DNA of 64,000 nt from Allobosea sp035944375. Lineage in GTDB: Bacteria > Pseudomonadota > Alphaproteobacteria > Rhizobiales > Beijerinckiaceae. Positions 42,977 to 51,760 of the stretch are shown here, one piece after another. Position 1 is the first letter of the stretch. Every line of letters begins with the position of its first letter. Below the pieces are notes generated by a model. That model was not told the DNA's origin, searched no databases, and saw only the letters and a list, made by a program, of their open reading frames with translations. Made by a program: the position numbers and the translations under genes. The stretch lies in assembly GCF_035944375.1 (NCBI RefSeq), contig NZ_DASZBE010000018.1; one strand, given 5' to 3'.

Positions 42977-44233
42977 TCAGCCTGTTGCGGCTCGCCCGGT
43001 TTTCCCTGTCTCCGCGCGTGCGGAGACGACGGTCTCGATGGCCTCGCGCAGGATCTCGGCAGCGAGGTCGCAATCTTCATCGCTGAGCGACAGCGGCGTG
43101 CGGATGTCGCAGAGCCCGGCCAGGATGGCGTGGGTCTGCGCCATCGGCCCCTGCTCGCCGACATAGCGCCAATGGCGCGGCGCGCTGGTGAAGCCGCGCT
43201 GCCGGCCGGCGCCGAACCATTTGATCGGCAGGCCGCGGGCGGCGCAGCGCTCGAGCACCGCGGCGATCTCATCGTCGCCAAAGCCGAGCAGCGAGAACTG
43301 GACGGAGGTCGCGCCATAGCGCTCCTTGGGCGAGCGAGGCGGCAGCCGGACATGCTGCGAGCGGGCGATGGCCGCCCCTAGGCGGTCATGGATGGCGTTC
43401 CAGCGCGCGGCGCGGCGCGGCAGGTCGTGCAGTTGCGGCCGCAGCAGCGCGGCGGCGAGCGCCGTCATCCGCATGCTGAAATTGGGGGTCCGTTCCTCCC
43501 AGGCGGCGATCACCTCGGCCGGTGGCGCGCTGCGATGCTGGGCGTGCAGCATGTAGCTGCCCGAATGCAGGATGGCCCGGGCGATGCGGTCGTCATCGTC
43601 CAGCACGAGGAAACCGCCCTCGCCGGCGTTGAGATGCTTGTAGGTCTGGGCGCTGAAGGCGGCCGCCGCCCCGAAGGTGCCGATGGCACGGCCGTCCCAG
43701 GCGGCGCAGAGCGCATGGGCGCAATCCTCGACCAGCAGCAGGCCGAGTTCGTCGCAGGCGGCCATCACCGCATCCATGTCGGCGATGTGCCCGCGCATAT
43801 GCGACAGCAGCAGGATGCGGGCACCCGAGGCGCGGGCCTTGGCCCGCAGGTCCTCGCAGTCGATGACGTAGTCCGGGCCGATCTCGACCAGCACCGGCCG
43901 ACCGCCGGCATGCAGGATAGCGCCGGGTACCGGTGCCAGCGTGAAGCCGTTGACCAGCACCGGCTCGCCCGGCTGCAGGTCCAGCACCTTGAGCGCCAGG
44001 CACAAAGCGGCGCCACCGGAGTTGACGGCGACGCAATAGCGCCGGCCGACGAAGGCCGCGAATTCCTGCTCCAGCAAGGCAACGTCGTTCTGGTCGGCGC
44101 CCATCTCGCCATAGCGGAACAGCCGGCCCGAGCGCATCAGTTCGCAGGCGCGCGCGATGCCCGCCTCGGGAATGGGCTCCGGCTCGGTCAGGTCGCGCGC
44201 GAGGCGCGGCAGGGTGGCGAGGTCAGACCCCAT
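42977..44233 (-). CDS. DegT/DnrJ/EryC1-family PLP aminotransferase
   Basis: 418 residues. The fold-type I aminotransferase signature is complete: NSGGAALCLALKVL near the N-terminus, VEDCAHAL with Asp170 that pairs with the PLP nitrogen, and FSAQTYKHLNAGEGGF with the PLP lysine Lys199. Most characterised relatives aminate keto-sugars, usually next to nucleotide-sugar genes. Here it overlaps the ATPase gene by 11 bases and sits within a sulfonate transport and dehydrogenase operon, with no sugar genes. A role in transaminating an amino-sulfonate such as cysteinolate to the keto form used by the dehydrogenases is a hypothesis. Confidence 0.9.
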   Translation of the reverse strand: MGSDLATLPRLARDLTEPEPIPEAGIARACELMRSGRLFRYGEMGADQNDVALLEQEFAAFVGRRYCVAVNSGGAALCLALKVLDLQPGEPVLVNGFTLAPVPGAILHAGGRPVLVEIGPDYVIDCEDLRAKARASGARILLLSHMRGHIADMDAVMAACDELGLLLVEDCAHALCAAWDGRAIGTFGAAAAFSAQTYKHLNAGEGGFLVLDDDDRIARAILHSGSYMLHAQHRSAPPAEVIAAWEERTPNFSMRMTALAAALLRPQLHDLPRRAARWNAIHDRLGAAIARSQHVRLPPRSPKERYGATSVQFSLLGFGDDEIAAVLERCAARGLPIKWFGAGRQRGFTSAPRHWRYVGEQGPMAQTHAILAGLCDIRTPLSLSDEDCDLAAEILREAIETVVSARAETGKTGRAATG

Positions 44234-45020
44234 GGGCGCCCTTCTCCTCGCGCAGCGACTTCCAGATCTGGGTGCGCAGATGGACGAAGGATTCGAGATC
44301 CATCACGTCTTCGATGCGCTCGTGGCGGTCCCAGCTCTCGGCCTGCCGCACTGAGCGGATGTCGAGCACCTCCTTGATGCGCCCCGGGCGGCGGGTCATG
44401 ATCGCGACCCGGTCGGCGAGATAGACGGCCTCCTCCACCGCATGGGTGATGAACAGGACGGTGCGCGGATTGACCCGCGCCAGCCGCACCAGTTCCTCCT
44501 GCATGACGACGCGGGTCTGCGCGTCGAGCGCGCCGAAGGGCTCGTCCATCAGCAGCACTTCCGGATCGAGCACATAGGCTCGCGCGATGGCGACGCGCTG
44601 CTGCATGCCGCCCGAGAGCTGATGCGGGAAGGCATCGGCATGGCTCTCGAGGTTCATGAGCTTGAGCGCGCCGGCAACCAGCCCGTCTCGCTCAGCCTTC
44701 GGCAGGTTCTTGTTGCGCAGGCCGAGCTCGATGTTCTCGCGCACCGTCTTCCACGGAAACAATGCGAATTGCTGGAAGACCACGGCGCGATCGGGGCCCG
44801 GCTCCGTCACCGCCTTGCCGTTGACGCTGACGATGCCGGCGCTGGGCGGCTCGAAGCCGGCGACCATGCGCAGACAGGTCGTCTTGCCGCAGCCGGAGGG
44901 GCCGACGATCGCGACGAACTCCTTGTCGGCGATCTCCAGATTGATGTCGTCGAGCGCCTTCACGCCGCCCGACACCGGACCGAAGACCTTGTCGACCTTG
45001 TCGAAACGGATCGAACCCAT
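44223..45020 (-). CDS. TauB/SsuB-type ABC transporter ATP-binding protein
   Basis: 265 residues. Walker A GPSGCGKTT, Q-loop FQQFALFPWK, signature LSGGMQQR, Walker B LLMDEPFGALDA and ITHAVEEA are present. Part of the eight-gene minus-strand operon; two permease genes lie directly upstream and the aminotransferase gene overlaps its end. Confidence 0.95.
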   Translation of the reverse strand: MGSIRFDKVDKVFGPVSGGVKALDDINLEIADKEFVAIVGPSGCGKTTCLRMVAGFEPPSAGIVSVNGKAVTEPGPDRAVVFQQFALFPWKTVRENIELGLRNKNLPKAERDGLVAGALKLMNLESHADAFPHQLSGGMQQRVAIARAYVLDPEVLLMDEPFGALDAQTRVVMQEELVRLARVNPRTVLFITHAVEEAVYLADRVAIMTRRPGRIKEVLDIRSVRQAESWDRHERIEDVMDLESFVHLRTQIWKSLREEKGAHGV

Positions 45021-45033
45021 CGTTTTCGTTCCC

Positions 45034-45822
45034 TTACGCCTGGAGGCCGCGGCGGCGGCGAAGCCAGGCTTCGCCCTGCCGCAGCATCACGTCGATGGCC
45101 ATGCCGACGAGGCCGATCGCGACCATGCCGGCCATCACGGTGGGCGTCGCGACATTGGCCTGTGCCTGTACCATCATGAATCCGACCCCGGCCGCCGCCA
45201 CGATCAATTCCGCCCCGACCAGCGACTGCCAGCCGAGCCCCGCCGAGACGCGCAGGCCAGAGACGATCGAGGGCGTCGCCGCCGGAAGCAGGATTTCCAG
45301 GATCATCCGCAGATGCCCGGTGCCGAGCATGCGCGCCGCCTCGATCAGGCGCGGCTCGACGAAGCGGGCACCGCGATAGGCATTGATCAGGCAGGGCGGG
45401 AAGGCGCCTGCGAAGATGATCAGGATCGGCCCGCCGATGCCGACGCCGAACCAGAGCGCGGCGAAGGGCACCCAGGCGATCGGCGCGATGAAGCGCAAGC
45501 CGTCGAAGAGCGGGGTGACGACGTCGTCGAGCCAGCGGAACCAGCCCATCAGCAGGCCGAGCGGCACGCCGATGAAGGCCGCCAGCAGCACGCCATAGGC
45601 ATAGCGCTGGAAGCTCGAGGCCAGATGCTGCGGCAGCGTCGCACCGGCGAAGGGGTTGGTCAGCAGGTGGATGAAGCGGGTCAGGACATCGAGCGGCGAA
45701 GGCAGGAACTGGCGCGGCACGATGCCAAAGGCCGACAGCGACGCCCAGAGCCCGATGAAGCCGACGAGGCCGAGCGCGCCCCAGGCCCATTTCTCGCTCA
45801 GGCGAAGGGGGATCGTCTGCAT
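45034..45822 (-). CDS. TauC/SsuC-type ABC transporter permease
   Basis: 262 residues with six hydrophobic segments and the EAA loop IEAARMLGTGHLRMILEILL. Start ATG at 45822 shares its A with the stop of the upstream permease (TGATG), which fixes the start; the longer frame upstream is antisense-like shadow of that gene. Forms a heterodimer with the other permease. Confidence 0.92.
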   Translation of the reverse strand: MQTIPLRLSEKWAWGALGLVGFIGLWASLSAFGIVPRQFLPSPLDVLTRFIHLLTNPFAGATLPQHLASSFQRYAYGVLLAAFIGVPLGLLMGWFRWLDDVVTPLFDGLRFIAPIAWVPFAALWFGVGIGGPILIIFAGAFPPCLINAYRGARFVEPRLIEAARMLGTGHLRMILEILLPAATPSIVSGLRVSAGLGWQSLVGAELIVAAAGVGFMMVQAQANVATPTVMAGMVAIGLVGMAIDVMLRQGEAWLRRRRGLQA

Positions 45823-46598
45823 CAATCCCTCCCCGCCACGTTCCAGGCGAGCGCGCGGCGCTCGACGCGGCCCAGCGCATAGGTCGTCGCCCAGCCGAGC
45901 ACGCCGACCGTCACCATCCCGACCAGGATCATGCCCGGGTAGATGTCCTGCTGGGCCATGTTGAGCACGAAGCCGATGCCGGCGAGGGCGCCGACGAGTT
46001 CGGCCGCGACCAGCGTCGTCCAGGAGGCCTGGAGCGACAGGCGTAGACCCGTGAAGATCATCGGGGCGGCGGCCGGCGCGATCACCTCCGTGACCATGCG
46101 CCAGCGCGGCGTGCCCAGCATCTGCGCGGCCTCGATGATCGGGCGATCGATGTTGCGCACGCCGGCGAAGGAATTGATCACCGAGGGCACGAAGGCGGCA
46201 AACCAGATCACCATGATCTTGGCGCCGTCGCCGAGGCCGAGCCAGAGGATCGCGAGCGGGATCCAGGCCAAGGGCGGGATCGGCCGGATGATCAGGAAGA
46301 TCGGGTTGATCGCGGCCTCGGCGCGCCGGTCCCAGCCCATCCAGAGGCCGAGCGGCACACCCGTCGCGATCGCCACAACGAAGCCCATCGCGACCAGCTT
46401 GACGCTCTGCAGCGCATGAGCCGCCAGCCCGCCGCCGGCATAGCCGCGCGTGCTGATCTGGTTCAGCGACAGCCAGAAGTCGGCAGGGGACGGGAAACGG
46501 CCGGGCGAGACGAAGCCCGTCGCCGTGGTCAGGCCGAACCACAGCAGCAGCACAGCCGCCACCGAGCCCAAGCCGACCCATCCCCGTCTTCCGATCAT
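45822..46598 (-). CDS. TauC/SsuC-type ABC transporter permease, first gene of operon
   Basis: 258 residues, EAA loop IEAAQMLGTPRWRMVTEVIA, hydrophobic segments throughout. Importers of this family usually have one permease gene; two different ones here imply a heterodimer. The start lies 26 bp downstream of the palindrome TGAAAGCGCTTTCA, so the LacI-type regulator encoded divergently probably blocks this promoter. Confidence 0.92.
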   Translation of the reverse strand: MIGRRGWVGLGSVAAVLLLWFGLTTATGFVSPGRFPSPADFWLSLNQISTRGYAGGGLAAHALQSVKLVAMGFVVAIATGVPLGLWMGWDRRAEAAINPIFLIIRPIPPLAWIPLAILWLGLGDGAKIMVIWFAAFVPSVINSFAGVRNIDRPIIEAAQMLGTPRWRMVTEVIAPAAAPMIFTGLRLSLQASWTTLVAAELVGALAGIGFVLNMAQQDIYPGMILVGMVTVGVLGWATTYALGRVERRALAWNVAGRD

Positions 46599-46623
46599 GG
46601 CGTTCCCCGATGCGCTCTTCTGA

Positions 46624-46637
46624 TGAAAGCGCTTTCA
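46624..46637. promoter_or_regulatory. LacI-type operator (operon-proximal)
   Basis: TGAAAGCGCTTTCA is a perfect 14-bp palindrome with a central CG, the usual shape of LacI/GalR operators. It lies 26 bp before the first transporter gene. Confidence 0.8.
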
Positions 46638-46738
46638 GCAAAGGTTCCAGATCATCGACGGTGTGTCAACCTCTGTTGAATTTTGCTGTCGGCTGAGGGT
46701 TCCGCTTGCTGTAGAGGGCGAGATGAGCCTAGATCGAA

Positions 46739-46752
46739 TGAAAGAACTTTCA
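46739..46752. promoter_or_regulatory. LacI-type operator (regulator-proximal)
   Basis: TGAAAGAACTTTCA repeats the TGAAAG/CTTTCA half-sites of the first operator with centre AA. It ends 8 bp before the regulator start. Two identical half-site pairs 115 bp apart allow looping and autoregulation. Confidence 0.75.
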
Positions 46753-46759
46753 TAACACG

Positions 46760-47776
46760 GTGGTGAGCGCAGTGCGCGTCAAGCTCAGCGATGTGGCCCG
46801 GGATGCGGGCGTATCCGCCGCGACCGTGTCGCGTGCCATCGCCCAACCCGAGCTTCTCTCGCCGGAGACGCTGGCTCGTGTCAGGGCCAGTGCCCAGCGC
46901 CTCGGCTATCTGCCCGACGGGGCCGCACGCGCGCTCGCTTCCGGCCGGTCGATGACGATCGGCGCGATCGTGCCCACGCTGGACAGCGCCATCTTCGCGC
47001 GCGCGCTGCAAGCCATGCAGGCGACCCTGGCACAATCGGGCTATCTGCTGCTGGTCGCCTCTCACGAGGCGAGCCCCGCCGCCGAGACGCAGGCGGTGCG
47101 CGCGCTTTTGGGGCGCGGCGTCGACGGGCTGATGCTGGTCGGCGCCGAGCGGGCTCCGGAGACGACGGCCCTGCTGCGCAGTTCGGGCCTGCCGGTGGTG
47201 CTGACCTGGTGCGGGGATGGGCATTTCACCGCCGTCACCATCGACAACGCCATGGCCGGCCGACTGGCCGCGCAGCACCTGATCGGCCTCGGCCACAGCC
47301 GGATCGGCATGATCGTCGGCCATCTGCAGTTCAATGATCGCCAGAGGGCGCGGCTCGCCGGCGCCAGGACCGCTTTGGCCGAGGCCGGCCTGTCCCTGCC
47401 CGACACCCTCGTCATCGAGCAGGCGCTGACCCTGGCGGGCGGGCGCGCCGGATGCGCGATGCTGCTGGACCGTGACGACCGGCCGACCGCGCTGATCGGC
47501 GGCATCGACGTCTTCGCCATCGGCTGCCTGGAAGAGGCACATGCGCGCGGCATGACGGTGCCCGATGACCTCAGCGTGGTCGGGATCGACAATCTGGACA
47601 TGTCGGCCCATGTCTCGCCGGGCCTGACGACCGTCCACGTCCCCACGGGCCGGATCGGCAATCTCGCAGCCCAGACCCTGATCGAATTGGTGGCGCGTCG
47701 CCCCGTGGAGCGGGAGATGCGCCTGCCCGTCGAATTGGTGGTGCGCCGCTCATCGCAGGCGCACATCGCCCCCTAG
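46760..47776 (+). CDS. LacI-family transcriptional regulator of the sulfonate operon
   Basis: 338 residues. The helix-turn-helix VKLSDVARDAGVSAATVSRA is followed by the hinge helix region and a periplasmic-binding-like effector domain (IGAIVPTLDSAIFARALQAM, VVGIDNLDMSAHVSPGLTTV). GTG codons at 46760, 46763 and 46772 are all possible starts; the last would give the shortest typical LacI N-terminus. Divergent from the eight-gene operon, with two matching operators between them. The effector is probably a C3 sulfonate or its keto derivative, by inference. Confidence 0.93.
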   Translation: MVSAVRVKLSDVARDAGVSAATVSRAIAQPELLSPETLARVRASAQRLGYLPDGAARALASGRSMTIGAIVPTLDSAIFARALQAMQATLAQSGYLLLVASHEASPAAETQAVRALLGRGVDGLMLVGAERAPETTALLRSSGLPVVLTWCGDGHFTAVTIDNAMAGRLAAQHLIGLGHSRIGMIVGHLQFNDRQRARLAGARTALAEAGLSLPDTLVIEQALTLAGGRAGCAMLLDRDDRPTALIGGIDVFAIGCLEEAHARGMTVPDDLSVVGIDNLDMSAHVSPGLTTVHVPTGRIGNLAAQTLIELVARRPVEREMRLPVELVVRRSSQAHIAP

Positions 47777-47805
47777 CGACAAAGCCGGCCGGCTCGGGGG
47801 CCCGC

Positions 47806-48582
47806 TCAGGCCAGCATGCGCGTGTCGCCGCAGACCGAGATCTCCTGGCCCGAGATCGTCCTGGCGAAGGGCGAGGCCAGGAAGACGATCTGTTTGGCGA
47901 TGTCGGCGGGGTCGACGAACTGCTTGATCGAGACACCGGCAAAGAGCCGCTGCGTCATCTCCTCGTGCGAGACGTTGAAGCTGCGCGCCTTGTTGGCGAT
48001 GACGCTCTGGATGCGCGGTCCCTCGACGAGACCGGGGCAGATCGCGTTGGCGCGGATGCCGAATTCGCCGAGTTCGGCAGAGAGCGCCTTGGTGAAGCCG
48101 ATGACGCCCCATTTCGCCGCGGCATAGGGCGAGCGCAGCGGGAAGCCGTGCTTGCCGGCCTGGCTGGAGAGATTGACGATCGAGGCGTTCTTCGACTGCT
48201 TGAGATGCGGGACCGCAAGCCGCGTGCAGTTGAACTGCCCGGTCAGGTCGATCGCGACGCAGGAATCCCAGTCCTCGGGCGCGATCTCGTCGACGCGGCC
48301 GGTCGGGCCGGCGATGCCGGCATTGTTGACCAGGCAGTCGAGCCCGCCCAACGCGGCCAGCGCCTCCTCCATCAGTTGCGAGACGGCGGCCCGGTCGGAG
48401 ACGTCGCAGACCGACTGCGTCATCGCCGGGTCGCTCTTGACCATGTCGGCGAGCGCGGCGCGGTCCACGTCGCAGATATGGACCTTCGCGCCTTCGGCCG
48501 CGAAGGCACGCGCCGTGGCGCGGCCGATGCCGTTGGCGCCGGCCGTCACCAGCACGCGCAGCCCCTCGATCTGCAGATCCAT
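47806..48582 (-). CDS. Short-chain dehydrogenase/reductase
   Basis: 258 residues. Cofactor motif TAGANGIG, Asp in ICDVDR (NAD preference), NNAG, NLSSQAGKH with Ser, YAAAK with Tyr-Lys, and CPGLVEGPRI. Complete active site. Transcribed away from the branched-chain-type operon and 14 bp downstream of the GntR gene, with which it probably forms an operon. Confidence 0.92.
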   Translation of the reverse strand: MDLQIEGLRVLVTAGANGIGRATARAFAAEGAKVHICDVDRAALADMVKSDPAMTQSVCDVSDRAAVSQLMEEALAALGGLDCLVNNAGIAGPTGRVDEIAPEDWDSCVAIDLTGQFNCTRLAVPHLKQSKNASIVNLSSQAGKHGFPLRSPYAAAKWGVIGFTKALSAELGEFGIRANAICPGLVEGPRIQSVIANKARSFNVSHEEMTQRLFAGVSIKQFVDPADIAKQIVFLASPFARTISGQEISVCGDTRMLA

Positions 48583-48596
48583 TCCGTCTCTCCCCG

Positions 48597-49352
48597 TCAG
48601 GCCCGAAGCTGGCCCGTTTCCGCGATATGGGCGGCGGCGGCCGCGATGTCGTCTTCCAGCGCCGCGCGGGCGGCCGGAGCATTCCGGCGGCGCACGGCTT
48701 CCAGCAGGCGGGCATGGGCCTGCATGGCGCTGCCGCCCTCGAGACGACGCGGCTCGTGGCGCATGTCGAGATTGAGGATCGGCCCGGCCTTGAGCCAGAG
48801 CCGCTCGATCATCTCGATCAGGCTCGGCATGGCGGCTGCCTCGTAGAGCGCGAAATGCAGGTCACGATTGGCCGCGACGGCGGCGGCGCTGTCGGGAGGA
48901 TCGGCGCTCGCCGCCTGGCGGAAGGCTGCATCGAAGGCCTCGATCCGCTCGATGTCGGCCGGCGTCGCCTGGCGTGCCGCCTCCTCCGCCGCGAAGCCCT
49001 CGACGACGAGGCGCAGCCGCGTCAGCTCGCGAAACTGCGCCAGCGAAAGCACGGGCACGCGCACCGCCCGGCCGGGCAGCACCTCGAGCGCGCCGTCGGC
49101 CGCAAGCCGGCTGACCGCCTCGCGCACCGGCATCATCGAGACGCCGAGCGCCTCAGCGACGCGGCGCAGCGACAGCTTCTCGCCGGGGGCGAGACGGCCG
49201 GCGACCAATAGCGCGCGCAACTCGCCCGTCACGCGCTCGCCCAGCGTCTCGCGCGCCAAGGAGCCGATGGCGTCGAGCGCAGAGGTGTCGGCGTCACCCG
49301 TTGAATCCGGGCGCTCGGTGGCGGCTCGCAAGGGCTGGACAGCGGCGGTCAT
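48597..49352 (-). CDS. GntR-family regulator (FCD/FadR subfamily)
   Basis: 251 residues. Winged helix-turn-helix in residues about 25-95 (LAPGEKLSLRRVAEALGVSM, then MPVREAVSRLAADG), followed by the all-helical FCD effector domain (LTRLRLVVEGFAAEEAARQA, NRDLHFALYEAA, and an H-x-x-LL at HARLLEAV). I choose ATG 49352 over an upstream GTG because that GTG falls inside the CTGTGATCACAG palindrome. It diverges from the ABC/BKACE operon and probably controls it. Confidence 0.92.
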   Translation of the reverse strand: MTAAVQPLRAATERPDSTGDADTSALDAIGSLARETLGERVTGELRALLVAGRLAPGEKLSLRRVAEALGVSMMPVREAVSRLAADGALEVLPGRAVRVPVLSLAQFRELTRLRLVVEGFAAEEAARQATPADIERIEAFDAAFRQAASADPPDSAAAVAANRDLHFALYEAAAMPSLIEMIERLWLKAGPILNLDMRHEPRRLEGGSAMQAHARLLEAVRRRNAPAARAALEDDIAAAAAHIAETGQLRA

Positions 49353-49366
49353 GTCTGCCAACCTAA

Positions 49367-49378
49367 CTGTGATCACAG
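49367..49378. promoter_or_regulatory. GntR (FCD) operator candidate
   Basis: CTGTGATCACAG is a perfect 12-bp palindrome with the TGTGATCACA core, 15 bp upstream of the GntR start and 82 bp upstream of the divergent binding-protein gene. Confidence 0.6.
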
Positions 49379-49459
49379 ATCACGACAAGCGGCGTCAGAC
49401 CGCTGATCAACATCCGCCGACGCCGCAAGGGCGCGGCGCTCGTTCTGGGAGGAACGCTC

Positions 49460-50722
49460 ATGTCAGACCTGTTGAAGACGACACGACTCTCGCGCCGGCA
49501 GGCGCTGGCGGGTCTCGGCGCCGGCACCGCCGCCGGCCTGATCGCCAGCCCCTCGATCATCCTGGCGCAGACGCCCGACGCGATCCGCTTCGGCCATCTG
49601 ACGCCGCGCACCGGCTTCCTCGGCCCGCTCGGCGAATATGGTGTGATGGCCGTCGATCTCGCGGTCGAGGAGATCAATGCGGCCGGCGGCGTCAACGGCC
49701 GCAAGCTCGAGGCGCTGAAGGAGGATTCGGTCAACCCGCAGACGGCCTCGACCAAGGCCGAGCGCATGATCGAGCGCGACAAGGTCACCTGCATCCTCGG
49801 CGAAATCTCCTCGGCCTCCTGCCTGACCATCTCGCAGGTCGCGGCGCGCAACAAGACGCTCTTCGTCAACACCGGCGGCAATTCGGACGCGCTGCGCGGC
49901 GAGAGCTGCAACCGCTACATGTTCCATGTCGAGCACCAGAACTCGATGTATGTGAAGAGCTGCGGCCGCTCGCTGATGGCGCAGGGGCTGGTGAAGGGCA
50001 AGAAGTGGTTCTCGCTCACCGCCGACTACGCCTTCGGCCATGACCTGCTCAAGGTCGCCAAGCGCTTCATGGAGGCCAATGGCGGCCAGTTCGCCGCCGA
50101 CAAGCTGGTGCCGACCGATGCGACCGACTTCTCGGCGCTGCTGCTCGAAATCCGCGCCGCCAAGCCCGACCTGGTGATCTCGAATCTCGCAGGCAACCAG
50201 ATCACCAACTTCCTGAAGCAGTATTCGGAGTTCGGCCTGACCTTCCCGGTCGCCGGCTTCGGCTTCGACACGGCGCTGGCCTGGGCCGCCGGCAAGGACA
50301 ATTTCGCCGGCATCTGGCCCTGCGTCTGGCACCATCTGATCGACACCCCCGGCACCAAGGCTTTCGTCGCCGCCTTCACCAAGAAATACGGCAAGCCGCC
50401 GGAGAACCAGGCCTGGGGCGACTACATGGCCGTGAAGATCATGGCGCAGTCGATGAGCGAGCTGAAATCGACCGAGACGGCCAAGATCCTCGAGCATTGG
50501 GAAAAGGGCGCCAAGTTCGACGTGCTCAAGGGTCGGCCGGGCTATTTCCGCGCCTCCGACCACCAGCTCATCAGCGAGATGTACACGATCACGGCGCTGC
50601 CGGCCGCGCAGGTCAAGAACCCGTGGGATCTCTTCACCTCCTCGGCCGCCGTCCCCGGTCCGAACGAGGACATGGAGATCATCGCCACCAGCGGCGACGA
50701 GGCCGTCTGCAAGATGAGCTGA
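49460..50722 (+). CDS. Branched-chain-type ABC transporter substrate-binding protein
   Basis: 420 residues. A Tat-like signal (TTRLSRRQALAGLGAGTAAG) is followed by the LivK-type fold: GHLTPRTGFLGPLGEYGVMA, INAAGGVNGRKLEALKEDSV, DYAFGHDLLKVAKRFMEANG. The two adjacent arginines and short hydrophobic stretch suggest Tat export. First gene of the operon that continues with the permeases, fusion protein and catabolic genes. The ligand may be a carnitine-like or amino-acid derivative. Confidence 0.93.
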   Translation: MSDLLKTTRLSRRQALAGLGAGTAAGLIASPSIILAQTPDAIRFGHLTPRTGFLGPLGEYGVMAVDLAVEEINAAGGVNGRKLEALKEDSVNPQTASTKAERMIERDKVTCILGEISSASCLTISQVAARNKTLFVNTGGNSDALRGESCNRYMFHVEHQNSMYVKSCGRSLMAQGLVKGKKWFSLTADYAFGHDLLKVAKRFMEANGGQFAADKLVPTDATDFSALLLEIRAAKPDLVISNLAGNQITNFLKQYSEFGLTFPVAGFGFDTALAWAAGKDNFAGIWPCVWHHLIDTPGTKAFVAAFTKKYGKPPENQAWGDYMAVKIMAQSMSELKSTETAKILEHWEKGAKFDVLKGRPGYFRASDHQLISEMYTITALPAAQVKNPWDLFTSSAAVPGPNEDMEIIATSGDEAVCKMS

Positions 50723-50730
50723 GGGTCCAT

Positions 50731-50825
50731 CCGTCATTCTCGGGCGGCGCGCAGCGCCGACCCGGGAATCTCATGACGGGAGACCTCTGGTTTCCGAGAT
50801 GGTCGGGTCAAGCCCGACCATGACG
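50731..50825. repeat. Dispersed hairpin repeat (REP-like)
   Basis: Contains CCGTCATTCTCGGG answered imperfectly by CCCGGGAATCTCATGACGG, then a perfect 9-bp stem ATGGTCGGG-TCAAG-CCCGACCAT at 50799-50821. Such strings recur between genes in Bradyrhizobium/Bosea-type genomes in my experience; located between binding protein and permease genes. Confidence 0.55.
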
Positions 50826-50877
50826 CGCCACGCTGAAGGCCCCTTGCTGCAGCGCACTTTCCTATAAAGGCCAATCC

Positions 50878-51753
50878 TTGCTCACCCTCTTCATCCAGCA
50901 GGTGCTGAACGGGCTGCTCGACGGGGTCTATTACCTCCTGATCGCGCTCGGCCTGTCGCTGATCTTCTCGCTGGGCGGCATCGTCAACCTGGCGCATGGC
51001 GCCTTCTATGCGATCGGCGCCTATCTCACGATCGTGCTGGCCCCGCATATCGGCTTTGGCGGCGCGATGGTCGCCTCGCCCGTGCTGGTGGCGCTGATCG
51101 GCATCGTCGTCGAGCGCGGGCTGTTCCAGCGCTTCTACCGATCGGACCCGATCCTCTCGCTGCTGCTCACCTTCGGGCTCGCCATGGTCGCCGAGCAGTC
51201 GCTGCGGATGATCTTCGGGGCGCCGCCGCTGTCCTTCTCGATCCCGCCGGCGCTGCGCGGCCAGATCTTCATCGGCGACTTCATCTATTCGCGCTACCGG
51301 GCGATGCTGCTCCTGATCGCCGCGGGCTGCGTACTGGGCCTCTGGTTCCTGCTGCAGCGCACCGCCTTCGGCCGGGTCGTGCGCGCCGGCGTTCAGAATC
51401 CCGACATGGTCGGCGCGCTCGGCATCTCGCTGCAACCCTACATGGTCGCGGTCGCCGGCATCGGCATCGGGCTGGCGGGGCTGGCCGGCGTTCTGCTGGC
51501 GCCGATCTATTCGATCCATCCCGCCATGGGGCAGGAGATCATCACGCCGGCCTTCGTCGTCGTCGTCATCGGAGGCCTGGGCTCGTTCTGGGGCGTGGTG
51601 GTGGCCGCGCTGATGGTCGGGCTGGTGAAGGGCATCACGATCGGGCTTGGCTACACGCAATGGTCGACCGCCGTGATCTACCTGATGATGCTGCTCGTCC
51701 TGCTGTTCCGGCCCCGCGGCCTGTTCGGCGAACGCATCCAGCGTTTCGAGTGA
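50878..51753 (+). CDS. LivH-type ABC transporter permease
   Basis: 291 residues from a TTG start with AAAGG upstream. Hydrophobic throughout, with the family motifs NGLLDGVYYLLIALGLSLIF, GGIVNLAHGAFYAIGAYLTI and VVVIGGLGSFWGVVVAALMV. First of the two permeases; the second is the N-terminal part of the next protein. Confidence 0.92.
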   Translation: MLTLFIQQVLNGLLDGVYYLLIALGLSLIFSLGGIVNLAHGAFYAIGAYLTIVLAPHIGFGGAMVASPVLVALIGIVVERGLFQRFYRSDPILSLLLTFGLAMVAEQSLRMIFGAPPLSFSIPPALRGQIFIGDFIYSRYRAMLLLIAAGCVLGLWFLLQRTAFGRVVRAGVQNPDMVGALGISLQPYMVAVAGIGIGLAGLAGVLLAPIYSIHPAMGQEIITPAFVVVVIGGLGSFWGVVVAALMVGLVKGITIGLGYTQWSTAVIYLMMLLVLLFRPRGLFGERIQRFE

Positions 51754-51760
51754 GGCCGCG

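Noticed and set aside
42977..44233. Sugar-nucleotide aminotransferase for surface polysaccharide
   Set aside because: No nucleotide-sugar or glycosyltransferase genes nearby, and it is embedded in an import/catabolic operon.
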